DNA of 64,000 nt from the NCBI RefSeq assembly GCF_900100265.1, contig NZ_LT629696.1, forward strand, positions 1,736,001 to 1,800,000, given 5' to 3'. A program made the translations under genes and the position numbers. This document shows positions 50,149 through 58,822 of this stretch, piece by piece. This stretch comes from Leifsonia sp. 466MF. Lineage in GTDB: Bacteria > Actinomycetota > Actinomycetes > Actinomycetales > Microbacteriaceae. The notes under the pieces were generated by a model that worked only from the letters and a program-made list of their open reading frames with translations, was not told the origin of the DNA and searched no databases. Positions within the stretch are counted from its first letter, which is position 1. The number at the start of each line of letters is the position of its first letter.

Positions 50149-51065
50149 CGCGTCTCCACTCCGTGCTGGTCCACCGTTCCCGTGCTCTCCGCCGCCGCGC
50201 TCTCCGCCGCCGCGCGCCGGGTCGCCCCGCGCTGTGGTCGCCGCTCCGTGCGCTGCGCCGGGGGCTTCAGCGCTCGCGCGAGGCCCGCGACGAAGGGATG
50301 CGTCGGGTCGGCGAGCACCTCCTCGATCGGCCCGTAGCCCACCGGTCGGCCGCCCTGCAGCACGAGCGACACATCCGTCGCCCGGCGCAGCACGGCCAGG
50401 TCGTGGCTCACGACGACCGCCGAGAAGTCGGGATGCCCGCGCAGCTGCCCGAGCAGGTCGATCACCGCGTCGCGCACGGTCGCGTCGATCCCGGCGGTCG
50501 GCTCGTCGGCGACGAGGATGGTGGGGCCGAGCACGAGCGCCCGTGCCAGTGCGACACGCTGGCGCTGTCCCGAGCTCAGCTCGTACGGGTACTTGTTGAG
50601 CACGCTCAGCGGCAGGTGCACGGTGTCGAGCATGGTCGCGGCCCGGGCTCCCGCCGTCCGCCGCGGGTAGTGCTCGTCGCGCTCGAAGATCGGCAGCGTG
50701 ACGTTGTCCTGCACGCTCAGCGACGGCTCCAGTGTCGCGGCGGCCTCCTGCGGCAGGTAGCCGACGTGGAAGGTCACCTCGGCCAGGTCGCGCTTGCGCG
50801 CCTTCCGCAGCGGGTGGCCGAGGACGGACGCCTCTCCCCCACTGATCCGCGGGCCCGGATCGGACGCACGCGGAGGGAGCACCCGTCCGGAGAGCACCTG
50901 CGCGAGCGTGCTCTTGCCCGAGCCGGTCTCGCCCAGCACGCCGAGCACCTGGCCCTGCTCGAGGCGGAAACTCACCCCGCGCAGGGCCACGCATGACGCG
51001 CTCGGGCCCCGCGCAGGGTATTCGACGGACAGGTCGCTGACGACGATGGCGGGGACGGAACTCAC
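50145..51065 (-). CDS. ABC transporter ATPase, DppF-like
   Basis: This 306-residue nucleotide-binding protein has Walker A GETGSGKST, Q-loop YLPQEAAATLEP, signature LSSGQRQRVALARAL and Walker B ILVADEPTAGID. It is closest to oligopeptide/nickel-type ATPases but lacks the usual C-terminal OppF extension; an Arg/Ala-rich tail replaces it. It follows the fused ATPase gene by 10 bases and is translationally coupled to the dehydrogenase gene. With the fused protein before it, the operon encodes three ATPase domains for one pair of permeases, so this one may serve another transporter. Confidence 0.87.
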   Translation of the reverse strand: MSSVPAIVVSDLSVEYPARGPSASCVALRGVSFRLEQGQVLGVLGETGSGKSTLAQVLSGRVLPPRASDPGPRISGGEASVLGHPLRKARKRDLAEVTFHVGYLPQEAAATLEPSLSVQDNVTLPIFERDEHYPRRTAGARAATMLDTVHLPLSVLNKYPYELSSGQRQRVALARALVLGPTILVADEPTAGIDATVRDAVIDLLGQLRGHPDFSAVVVSHDLAVLRRATDVSLVLQGGRPVGYGPIEEVLADPTHPFVAGLARALKPPAQRTERRPQRGATRRAAAESAAAESTGTVDQHGVETR

Positions 51066-51075
51066 ATCTTCGACC

Positions 51076-52764
51076 CTAGGCGCTCTCCGCCTGCAACTCC
51101 CGCAGCGCCTCGCGCCGGTCGGCCTGTTCGACCGGGTCCGGGACGGGCAGGGAGGCGAGCAGCCGCTGGGTGTACGCCTCCCGCGGGTTGCCGAGCACCT
51201 CGGCGCCTGTCCCCTCCTCGACGAGCTTTCCGCGGTGGAGCACCGCGATCCGGTCGGCGAGCAGGTCGACCACGGCGAGATCGTGGCTGATGAACAGCGA
51301 CGCGAAGCCGAACTCCCTCTGCAGGTCGGCGAACAGCTCCAGCACGCGCGCCTGCACCGACACGTCGAGTGCCGAGGTCGGCTCGTCGGCGATCAGGAGG
51401 CTCGGCTCCAGCGCGAGCGCACGCGCCAGACTGGCGCGCTGCCGCTGACCGCCGGACAGCTCGTGCGGGTACCGATCTCCGTAGGCGCGCGGCAGCTGAA
51501 CCGCCTCGAGCAGCTCGTCGACGCGGCGACGGGCCTCGGCGGCCGAGCTCGCGCGCCCGTGCACCACGAGAGGCTCGGCAACGCACTCGGCGATGGTGAG
51601 CAGCGGATTGAAGCTCGACGCCGGATCCTGGAACACGAACCCGATATCGCTCCGCACCTTGCGGAATCGCCGCTCGCGGACGCCGTTCATCTCGATCCCG
51701 AGCACTTCGAGCGACCCGCCGGTGACCTTGTTGAGGCCCGCGATGGCCCGCCCGATGGTCGTCTTGCCCGAGCCGGACTCACCGACGAGGCCGAGCACCT
51801 CGCCCGGACGGATCTCGAAGGAGACCCCGTCGACGGCCACGAACCCGGGCCGACCGAGCCGGCCCGGGTACTGGATGCGCAGGTCGCGCGCCTGGACCAC
51901 CGGCGCCTCGATCGGGCGCTCGGCCCGGGCGATGGCACGATCCTGCGTGGCGATCAGGCCCTGGCCGATCTTCGGCACGGCAGCGAGCAGCTTGCGCGTG
52001 TAGTCGGCCTGCGGGGAGGAGAACAGCGTCCGCACATCCGCCTGCTCGACCAGCTTGCCCTGGTACATGACCGCGACGCGGTCCGCCAGGTCGGCGACGA
52101 CGCCCATGTTGTGCGTGATGAGCACGATGGCGGCCCCGAACTCGTCGCGGCAGCGCCGCAGCAGGTCCAGGATCTCGGCCTGGACCGTCACATCCAGAGC
52201 GGTCGTCGGTTCGTCCGCCACGATCAGCCCGGGGTTCAGCACGAGCGCCATCGCGATGACGATGCGCTGCTTCTGGCCGCCGGAGAACTGGTGCGGGTAG
52301 TACTTGACCCGCTTCTCGGGCTCCGGGATGCCGACCCGGCCGAGGATCTCGATGGCGCGCTCGCGCGCCTCCTTCTTCGACAGCTTCGCGTGCGCCCGCA
52401 GACCTTCCGCGATCTGCCAGCCGACGGGGTAGACCGGGTTCAGCGCCGTCGACGGCTCCTGGAACACCATGGCGACGTCGGTGCCGCGCACCTCGCGCAG
52501 CTTGCTCTTGCCGATCGAGACGATGTCCGCCTCCGTCTTGCCGTCGCGGCTGCGCAGGATGACGGCACCGGAAGCGGTCGCCGTCTCGGGCAGCAGCCCG
52601 AGGATCGTCTTGGCGGTGACCGTCTTGCCCGACCCGGACTCTCCGACGATGGCGAGCACCTCGCCGGGGGCGACGCTGAGGCTCACCCCGTCGACCGCCT
52701 TCACGGCGCCGGCGTCGGTGGAGAAGGAGACCGAGAGGTCCTTGATCTGTACGACGTCGCTCAT
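51076..52764 (-). CDS. Fused dual ABC ATPase of a peptide-type transporter
   Basis: This 562-residue protein is a fusion of DppD- and DppF-like domains. The first has GESGSGKTV, FQEPSTALNPV, FSGGQKQRIVIAMAL and LIVADEPTTALD. The second, from about residue 300, has GESGSGKTT, FQDPASSFNPL, LSGGQRQRASLARAL and LLIADEPTSALD. Both halves look active. The fusion is common in actinobacteria. It energises import by the two permeases encoded upstream, whose distal gene overlaps its start by four bases. Confidence 0.93.
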   Translation of the reverse strand: MSDVVQIKDLSVSFSTDAGAVKAVDGVSLSVAPGEVLAIVGESGSGKTVTAKTILGLLPETATASGAVILRSRDGKTEADIVSIGKSKLREVRGTDVAMVFQEPSTALNPVYPVGWQIAEGLRAHAKLSKKEARERAIEILGRVGIPEPEKRVKYYPHQFSGGQKQRIVIAMALVLNPGLIVADEPTTALDVTVQAEILDLLRRCRDEFGAAIVLITHNMGVVADLADRVAVMYQGKLVEQADVRTLFSSPQADYTRKLLAAVPKIGQGLIATQDRAIARAERPIEAPVVQARDLRIQYPGRLGRPGFVAVDGVSFEIRPGEVLGLVGESGSGKTTIGRAIAGLNKVTGGSLEVLGIEMNGVRERRFRKVRSDIGFVFQDPASSFNPLLTIAECVAEPLVVHGRASSAAEARRRVDELLEAVQLPRAYGDRYPHELSGGQRQRASLARALALEPSLLIADEPTSALDVSVQARVLELFADLQREFGFASLFISHDLAVVDLLADRIAVLHRGKLVEEGTGAEVLGNPREAYTQRLLASLPVPDPVEQADRREALRELQAESA

Positions 52765-53831
52765 GGACGCACCTCGATTCCGTGCTCGTCGAACGATTCG
52801 CCGCCCTCGAGGCCGTCGACCCCGCCGGGGCCGGCGGTGAGGGTGCCGCCGGGGACCACCGAGGTCTCGGCGACCTCTCCGGACGCCGCAGCCGCACGGC
52901 GGCGGCCGCGCAGACGCGGGTCGGCCAGGTCGTTGAGGCTCTCGCCTACCAGGGTGATGCCCAGCACGACCAGCACGATGGCGAGACCCGGGTAGATGGA
53001 GGTCCACCAGATCCCGCTGGTCACGTCATCCACGGCCTTGTTCAGGTCGTAGCCCCACTCAGCGGCGGCGGTCGGCTCGATGCCGAAGCCGAGGAAGCCG
53101 AGGCCGGCGAGCGTGAGGATGGCCTCCGACGAGTTCAGGGTGAAGATCAGCGGGAGCGTCCTGGTCGAGTTGCGCAGCACGTGCCGGAACATGATCCGGC
53201 TGTTGCTCGCGCCGACGACGCGCGCCGACTCGACATACGCCTCCGCCTTGATCCGGACGACCTCCGAACGGATCACGCGGAAGTACTGCGGGATGTAGAC
53301 GACGGTGATCGAGATCGCCGCCGCCAGGATGCCGCCCCACAGGCTCGACTGGCCGCCGCTGATCGCGATGGCCATGACGATGGCGAGCAGCAGGGAGGGG
53401 AAGGCGTAGATCGCGTCGCAGATGACGACGAGCACGCGGTCGAGCCAGCCGCCGAAGTAGCCGGAGACGAGTCCGAGCAGCACGCCGAGGAAGATCGACA
53501 GGAGGACGGCGATGATGATGACGAGGATCGCGGTCTGCGCTCCCCAGATCACCCGCGAGAACACGTCGTATCCACCGGACGTGGTGCCCCAGATGTGCGC
53601 GGCGCTCGGCGGCTGCTGCGCGCCGAACGACTTCCCGTCGGCCTTCGACTGCGCGAAGCCGTACGGCGCGATGACCGCCGCGAAGATCGCGGTCAGGATG
53701 AACAGGGCGGTGAGCACGAGGCCCACCACGAGCATCCCGCGCTGCAGGCCGACGCTCTGGCGGAGCTGGTGGACGACGGGCAGGCGGTCCCAGAGGGAGC
53801 GCTTGCGGGAGGTCAGCGATGCGGTCGACAT
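52761..53831 (-). CDS. ABC permease, DppC/OppC type
   Basis: This 356-residue inner-membrane permease has the N-terminal OppC-type segment (QRGMLVVGLVLTALFILTAIF), the periplasmic QPPSAAHIWGTTSGGYDVFSR motif and the EAA loop VESARVVGASNSRIMFRHVL that contacts the ATPase. About six helices are visible. The C-terminal extension after LADPRLRGRR is about 40 residues longer than usual and Gly/Pro-rich. There is one base between this gene and the DppB-type permease, and a four-base overlap with the ATPase gene. Confidence 0.93.
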   Translation of the reverse strand: MSTASLTSRKRSLWDRLPVVHQLRQSVGLQRGMLVVGLVLTALFILTAIFAAVIAPYGFAQSKADGKSFGAQQPPSAAHIWGTTSGGYDVFSRVIWGAQTAILVIIIAVLLSIFLGVLLGLVSGYFGGWLDRVLVVICDAIYAFPSLLLAIVMAIAISGGQSSLWGGILAAAISITVVYIPQYFRVIRSEVVRIKAEAYVESARVVGASNSRIMFRHVLRNSTRTLPLIFTLNSSEAILTLAGLGFLGFGIEPTAAAEWGYDLNKAVDDVTSGIWWTSIYPGLAIVLVVLGITLVGESLNDLADPRLRGRRRAAAASGEVAETSVVPGGTLTAGPGGVDGLEGGESFDEHGIEVRP

Positions 53832-53832
53832 C

Positions 53833-54930
53833 TCAGTACCTCACTCTCGGGTCGATGAGGGCCGCGATGACGTCGACCACGAAGTTGGTGAGGGTCACGA
53901 TGACGGCGAGCAGGACGACCATGCCCTGCACGGCCACGAAGTCGCGCGCCTGCAGGTAGTGGACGAGCTGGAAGCCGAGGCCCTTCCACTCGAACGTCGA
54001 CTCCGTCAGCACGGCACCGCCGAGGAGCAGGGCGATCTGCAGGCCGATGACCGTGATGATCGGGATGAGCGCCGGACGGTAGGCGTGCTTGCGCAGCAGC
54101 CGCGATTCGCCGACGCCACGCGATCGTGCCGCGTCGACGTAGTCGGTGGACAGCGTCCCGATCACGTTGGTGCGGACCAGCCGGAGGAAGATGCCGGCGG
54201 TCAGCAGACCGAGGGCGAGCCCCGGCAGGATGGCGTGCATGAGCACGTCGCCGACCACGGCCGGGTCGCCGGTCTGGAACGCGTCGATCAGGTAGATGCC
54301 GGTCTTGTTGTCGAGCGTCTGCATCTCCAGTTCGGAGCTCGTCGACGCGCGTCCGGCGACCGGGAGCCAGCCCAGCCAGATGGAGAAGATGAGCTTCAGA
54401 ACGAGGCCGACGAAGAAGACCGGGGTGGCGTAGAACAGGATCGCCATGATTCGGAGGCCCGCATCCGGGGCCTTGTCACGGAAGTAGGCGGCGATCAGGC
54501 CGAGCGGGATGCCGACGATGAACGCGACGATGAGCGCGTAGAACGCCAGCTCCAGCGTCGCTGCGCCGTACGTCAGCAGCACCTGCGTGACCGGCTGGTT
54601 GTCGGTGAACGTCGTCCCGAAGTCGCCGCGCAGCAGCTGGCCCAGGTACTCGAGGTACTGGACGATGATCGGCCGGTCGTATCCGGCCTCGTGCACGCGC
54701 TGGGCGAGCTGCGCCGGAGGCAGCTTCCCGCCGAGGGCCGCGGTGATCGGGTCTCCGGTCGACCGCATCAGGAAGAAGACGACGGTGACCAGGATGAAGA
54801 TGGTCGGGATGATGAGAAGCGCGCGGACGAGGATGTAGCGGCCGAGGCCGCCGCCGGATCGTCGCTTCGCCTTCGTTCGGTCCGGCCCGGGGGCGGTCCC
54901 GGCCGCCGGGGCGCTGACAGTCGCTGTCAT
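53833..54930 (-). CDS. ABC permease, DppB/OppB type
   Basis: This 365-residue permease has the N-terminal helix and the typical RGDFGTTFTDNQPV segment after it, and the EAA loop DAARSRGVGESRLLRKHAYRPA near residue 290. About six helices are visible. The N-terminus up to residue 25 is a short Pro/Ala tail. The start at ATG 54930 is chosen over an upstream extension. It follows the binding-protein gene after 95 bases that hold a strong hairpin. Confidence 0.93.
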   Translation of the reverse strand: MTATVSAPAAGTAPGPDRTKAKRRSGGGLGRYILVRALLIIPTIFILVTVVFFLMRSTGDPITAALGGKLPPAQLAQRVHEAGYDRPIIVQYLEYLGQLLRGDFGTTFTDNQPVTQVLLTYGAATLELAFYALIVAFIVGIPLGLIAAYFRDKAPDAGLRIMAILFYATPVFFVGLVLKLIFSIWLGWLPVAGRASTSSELEMQTLDNKTGIYLIDAFQTGDPAVVGDVLMHAILPGLALGLLTAGIFLRLVRTNVIGTLSTDYVDAARSRGVGESRLLRKHAYRPALIPIITVIGLQIALLLGGAVLTESTFEWKGLGFQLVHYLQARDFVAVQGMVVLLAVIVTLTNFVVDVIAALIDPRVRY

Positions 54931-54958
54931 GGAAGCCAATCGTGGTGGTTCGTGGAAA

Positions 54959-54991
54959 GGGGGCGGCTCGCTGCGTGAGCGAGCCACCCCC
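54959..54991 (-). terminator. Intercistronic hairpin after the binding-protein gene
   Basis: The arms 54959-54972 and 54978-54991 pair over 14 bases with one mismatch; the core is GGCTCGCT/AGCGAGCC around GCGTG. There is no U tract. It probably limits transcription into the permease genes or protects the binding-protein mRNA, giving more binding protein than permease. Confidence 0.5.
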
Positions 54992-55025
54992 CGGTTCGGC
55001 TCAGAGCTGGTGGCTCAGGGCCGGA

Positions 55026-56657
55026 TTACTTCGAGAGTGCCGCGTAGCGGAACTTGAAGGACGGGTCGAGCGTCTTGTCGGCGCCCGAGACACCCTTCGC
55101 GACGACCGCGATCTGCGAGCCCTGCAGCAGCGGAAGCGTGCTGAGGTCCGCCCCGACCTTGGCCTGGATCTCCTCGATCAGCTTGGTGCGCTCGGCCTTG
55201 TCGGTCGTGCCCGCCTGCTTCGCGATGAGGTCCTGGACCTCCGGGTTGTCGTAGTGGTTCGCGAGGAAGTTGTCCTTGATGAAGAACGGCGACAGGTAGT
55301 TGTCGGCGTCCGAGTAGTCCGGGAACCAGCCGAGCTGGTACGCCGGGTAGACGTCCTTCGTGCGGTCCTTCGAGTACTGCACCCACTCGGTGGACTGCAG
55401 GTTGACCTTGAACAGGCCGCCGTTCTCCAGCTGCTCCTTGACGAGCGCGTACTCGTCACCGGAGGACGGGCCGTAGTGGTCCGGGTTGTACTGGAGGTTC
55501 AGCGAGACCGGGGTGGAGACGCCGGCCGCCTGGAGGGCCTGCTTGGCCTTGTCGAGGCTGGGGCCGCCGTTGCCGTCGCCGTACAGCTCCTTCAGCACCG
55601 TGGTGGCGCCGGTCAGGCCGTCCGGGACGAACGAGTACAGCGGGGTGTAGGTGCCCTTGTAGACCTGGTCGGCGATCGCCGAGCGGTCGACGAGGTCGGC
55701 CGCCGCCTGACGCACGGCGAGGGCCTTCTTCGCGTCGGCCTCCGGCGTGGTCGCGCCGTACGGCTGGGTGTTGAAGTTGAACACGATGTAGCGGGTCTCG
55801 CCACCCGGGCCCTTGACGACCTTGACCTTGTCGTTGTTCTCGAGGCTGGCGACGTCCGTGGCCGAGAGGCTGCGGAAGGCGACGTCGATCGCTGCCTTCT
55901 GGATGTCGAGCTTCAGGTTCGACGACTCGGCGTAGTACTTGACGTTGACCTTGTCGGTCGCGGGCTTTCCGAGCAGACCCTTGTATCCCGGGTACGCCTT
56001 GTAGGCGATCAGGTTGTTGAAGTCGTAGCTCGTGATGTCGTACTGACCGGCGAACGGGTGGCCCTTGACGATGGTGTTGTCGGGCGTGACCTTGTCGGCC
56101 GAGAAGACCTGCTCATCCACGATCGGACCGGCGGGGCTGGAGAGCACCTGGGGGAAGGTCTGGTCGTTCGGCACCTTGAGCTTGAAGACGACCGTGGTCT
56201 TGTCCGGCGCGGAGACGCTGTCCAGGTTGGCCAGCAGCGATGCCGGGCCGTTGGGGTCGTTGATCTTGATCTGGCGGTCGAAGGTGAACTTGACGTCCGA
56301 CGAGGTGAGGTCGTGTCCGTTGGCGAACTTCAGTCCCGGCTTGAGCTTGACCGTGTACTCGGTCGGCGAGGTGAAGTCGGCGCTCTCGGCGATGTCCGGC
56401 TTGACGTCCGGGCTGCCGTACGGGGTGTTCAGAAGGAACGGGTAGACCTGGTTCATGACGGCGAACGAGCCGTTGTCGTACGAGCCGGCGGGGTCGATCG
56501 ACGTGATCTTGTCGGTGGTGCCGACGGTGATGGCGCCACCGCCGCCGCCGCCCGAGCCGTTGTTGTTCCCGGAGCAGCCGGCGAGCACCAGTGCCGCGGC
56601 CGCGAACGCGGCGGATACGGCGAGCAGGCGCCGTCCGCCGTTGTGTGCGGATGTCAT
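55026..56657 (-). CDS. ABC substrate-binding lipoprotein, family 5
   Basis: This 543-residue extracytoplasmic binding protein has a lipoprotein signal ending ALVLAGC, with lipidation at Cys28. It belongs to the oligopeptide/dipeptide/nickel-binding family SBP_bac_5. Typical segments are YTVKLKPGLKFANGHDLTSSD and QLGWFPDYSDADNYLSPFF. A Gly/Asn/Ser linker follows the lipid Cys. AAGAGG precedes ATG 56657. First gene of the transporter operon; the ligand (peptide, opine, nickel or other) cannot be read from sequence. Confidence 0.92.
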   Translation of the reverse strand: MTSAHNGGRRLLAVSAAFAAAALVLAGCSGNNNGSGGGGGGAITVGTTDKITSIDPAGSYDNGSFAVMNQVYPFLLNTPYGSPDVKPDIAESADFTSPTEYTVKLKPGLKFANGHDLTSSDVKFTFDRQIKINDPNGPASLLANLDSVSAPDKTTVVFKLKVPNDQTFPQVLSSPAGPIVDEQVFSADKVTPDNTIVKGHPFAGQYDITSYDFNNLIAYKAYPGYKGLLGKPATDKVNVKYYAESSNLKLDIQKAAIDVAFRSLSATDVASLENNDKVKVVKGPGGETRYIVFNFNTQPYGATTPEADAKKALAVRQAAADLVDRSAIADQVYKGTYTPLYSFVPDGLTGATTVLKELYGDGNGGPSLDKAKQALQAAGVSTPVSLNLQYNPDHYGPSSGDEYALVKEQLENGGLFKVNLQSTEWVQYSKDRTKDVYPAYQLGWFPDYSDADNYLSPFFIKDNFLANHYDNPEVQDLIAKQAGTTDKAERTKLIEEIQAKVGADLSTLPLLQGSQIAVVAKGVSGADKTLDPSFKFRYAALSK

Positions 56658-56866
56658 ATCCGATTACCTCTTCCTGGTGTGGGATGCGCAAGCGGCGTCG
56701 TCACGGGCGTGCGGGATCGCCGTTCGCGTGAGAACTTTCCTAGCACGGAATGCTCGTTCTTCCTGCATTCGGATGCGGATCCGGGCGCGATCTTTACACG
56801 GACGCAACAAAAGAGCGCATCTGCAGGCATTCGTCTGCGGATTCCGCAGGCGGCGCTTCCGGCGTG

Positions 56867-58750
56867 CTATTCGCCGCGCAGGCGGCGCCGTTCGCTCTCG
56901 ATCGCGACCATGGCGAGCGAGATCTGGCGACGCAGCTCCGGGTCCTCCGTGCGGCCGAGGCGTGAGGTGAGTTCCGCCTTCTCGCGGAGCAGGTCGCGGT
57001 CGATCAGGCCGTCGACGATCGACCGCGCGTACCGCCCGGGATCGCCGCCCTGCGGGAGTTCCGCCACCGCCAGAGCGTTGACCGTCGGCGCGTATGCCTG
57101 CGGGACCTCGGCGAGCACGCGATCCACCCATCCGGGCTGTTGCAGCGTCGCCAATTGACTGGCGATCGCGTCGCGGACCACGGCGTGGGTCGGGTTGACG
57201 AACGGGACCTGCACGGCGCGCGCCGCCCGCTCCTGACCCACCTCGCCGGGGAGCTGCAGCAGCACCATGAGGCTCTCGCGCTCGGTCCGCTGCGTCGGGT
57301 CGGCGAGGTCGGCCTGCGCGAGGGGACGCGGCTGCTCGGCGGAGCCGGATTGGCCGTCGCCGCCCGGGTACGAGCGGGTGCGGCCGTCGTCGCGGGATCC
57401 GTCGCGCGAGCCCTCCCGTGAGCCGGAACCCCGCTGGGCGGCGCGGACGGCGCGGATCGCATCCTGCAGGTCGGCGCCGGAGAGCCGCGCGAGCTCACGG
57501 GTGTAGCCGTTCTGCGACGCCGGGTCGCGGATCGTGGCGACGATCGGTGCTCCCGCACGCAGGGCCGCCGCCCGCCCCTCGACCGAGTCGAGGTCGAACC
57601 GTTCGACGGTCCGGCGGATCATGAACTCGAACATCGGCTTGCGTGCGTCGATCATGCGGCGCACCGCCACATCCCCCTGGGCCAGCCGCAGATCGCACGG
57701 GTCGAGGCCGTCCGGTCCGACCGCGACGTAGGTCTGCGCGGAGAACCGCTGCTCCTCGCCGAACGCGCGGGATGCCGCCTTCTGGCCGGCGGCATCCGGG
57801 TCGAATGTGAAGATCACCGAACCCTGGCTGTTGTCGTCGCCCATCACCCGGCGGATCACCTTGATGTGGTCGACGCCGAACGACGTGCCGCAGGTGGCGA
57901 CGGCGGTCGTGATCCCGGCGAGGTGGCACGCCATGACGTCCGTGTAGCCCTCGACCACGACGACCTGGTCCTGCCGCGAGATGTCGCGCTTGGCCAGATC
58001 CAGCCCGTAGAGCACCTGCGCCTTCTTGTAGACGGGCGTCTCGGGGGTGTTGAGGTACTTCGGGCCCTTGTCGTCGTCGAGCAGGCGGCGCGCGCCGAAG
58101 CCGATGGTCTGGCCGGTGACGTCGCGGATGGGCCAGATCAGGCGGCCTCGGAACCGGTCGTAGACGCCGCGGTCACCCTGGGAGACGAGTCCGGCCGTGA
58201 GTAGCTCCTCCTGACTGAAGCCCTTGCCGCGCAGGTGCTTGGTCAGTTCGTCCCAGCTCTTCGGGGCGAACCCGACGCCGAAGTGCGCTGCGGCCGCGGC
58301 GTCGAAGCCGCGTTCGCCCAGGAACCGGCGCCCGGGGTCGGCATCGGGAGCGGACAGGCGGTCGCGGAAGAACTCCTCCGCCGCGGCGTTCGCCGCGAGC
58401 AGGCGGGCGCGGTTGCCGGAGCTCTCGGAGGGTCCGCCACCGCCCTCCTCATAGTGGAGCTGGTAGCCGATGCGCGCGGCGAGCCGCTCGACCGCGTCGG
58501 TGAAGGAGACGTGGTCCATCTTGAGCAGGAACTCGTAGACGTCGCCCCCCTCGCCGCAGCCGAAGCAGTGGTAGCGGCCGACGCCCGGGCGCACGTAGAA
58601 GCTGGGGCTCTTCTCGTCGTGGAAGGGGCAGAGGCCCTTGAGCGCGCCGACGCCGCCGGTCTTGAGGCTGACGTAGTCGCCGACGATGTCGCCGATGTTG
58701 GTGCGGGCTTTGACCTCTTCGATGTCGCTCTGTCGAATCCGGCCTGCCAT
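56867..58750 (-). CDS. dnaG: DNA primase
   Basis: This 627-residue protein synthesises RNA primers for lagging-strand replication. The N-terminal CHC2 zinc finger is LCPFHDEKSPSFYVRP then YHCFGCGEGGD. The TOPRIM domain follows with VVVEGYTDVMACHLAG and FTFDPDAAGQKAASR. A Gly/Ser/Arg linker joins a C-terminal helicase-binding region. TAGAAT is seven bases before ATG 58750, so the transcript may be leaderless. The neighbours dgt and dusB are the common actinobacterial arrangement. rpoD is not in the window. Confidence 0.96.
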   Translation of the reverse strand: MAGRIRQSDIEEVKARTNIGDIVGDYVSLKTGGVGALKGLCPFHDEKSPSFYVRPGVGRYHCFGCGEGGDVYEFLLKMDHVSFTDAVERLAARIGYQLHYEEGGGGPSESSGNRARLLAANAAAEEFFRDRLSAPDADPGRRFLGERGFDAAAAAHFGVGFAPKSWDELTKHLRGKGFSQEELLTAGLVSQGDRGVYDRFRGRLIWPIRDVTGQTIGFGARRLLDDDKGPKYLNTPETPVYKKAQVLYGLDLAKRDISRQDQVVVVEGYTDVMACHLAGITTAVATCGTSFGVDHIKVIRRVMGDDNSQGSVIFTFDPDAAGQKAASRAFGEEQRFSAQTYVAVGPDGLDPCDLRLAQGDVAVRRMIDARKPMFEFMIRRTVERFDLDSVEGRAAALRAGAPIVATIRDPASQNGYTRELARLSGADLQDAIRAVRAAQRGSGSREGSRDGSRDDGRTRSYPGGDGQSGSAEQPRPLAQADLADPTQRTERESLMVLLQLPGEVGQERAARAVQVPFVNPTHAVVRDAIASQLATLQQPGWVDRVLAEVPQAYAPTVNALAVAELPQGGDPGRYARSIVDGLIDRDLLREKAELTSRLGRTEDPELRRQISLAMVAIESERRRLRGE

Positions 58751-58757
58751 GCTCTCG

Positions 58758-58763
58758 ATTCTA
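58758..58763 (-). promoter_or_regulatory. Leaderless -10 element TAGAAT of dnaG
   Basis: TAGAAT on the minus strand is seven bases from ATG 58750. Confidence 0.45.
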
Positions 58764-58822
58764 GTGAGCCGGACCGACGCTCCGGCCCGATCGGGGAAAC
58801 CCGGACGGCCCGCCGGTCGCGG

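Noticed and set aside
56658..56866. Possible small gene or riboswitch between dnaG and the binding-protein gene
   Set aside because: The 209-base gap has AT-richer promoter-like sequence but no convincing frame, conserved riboswitch core or clear hairpin.
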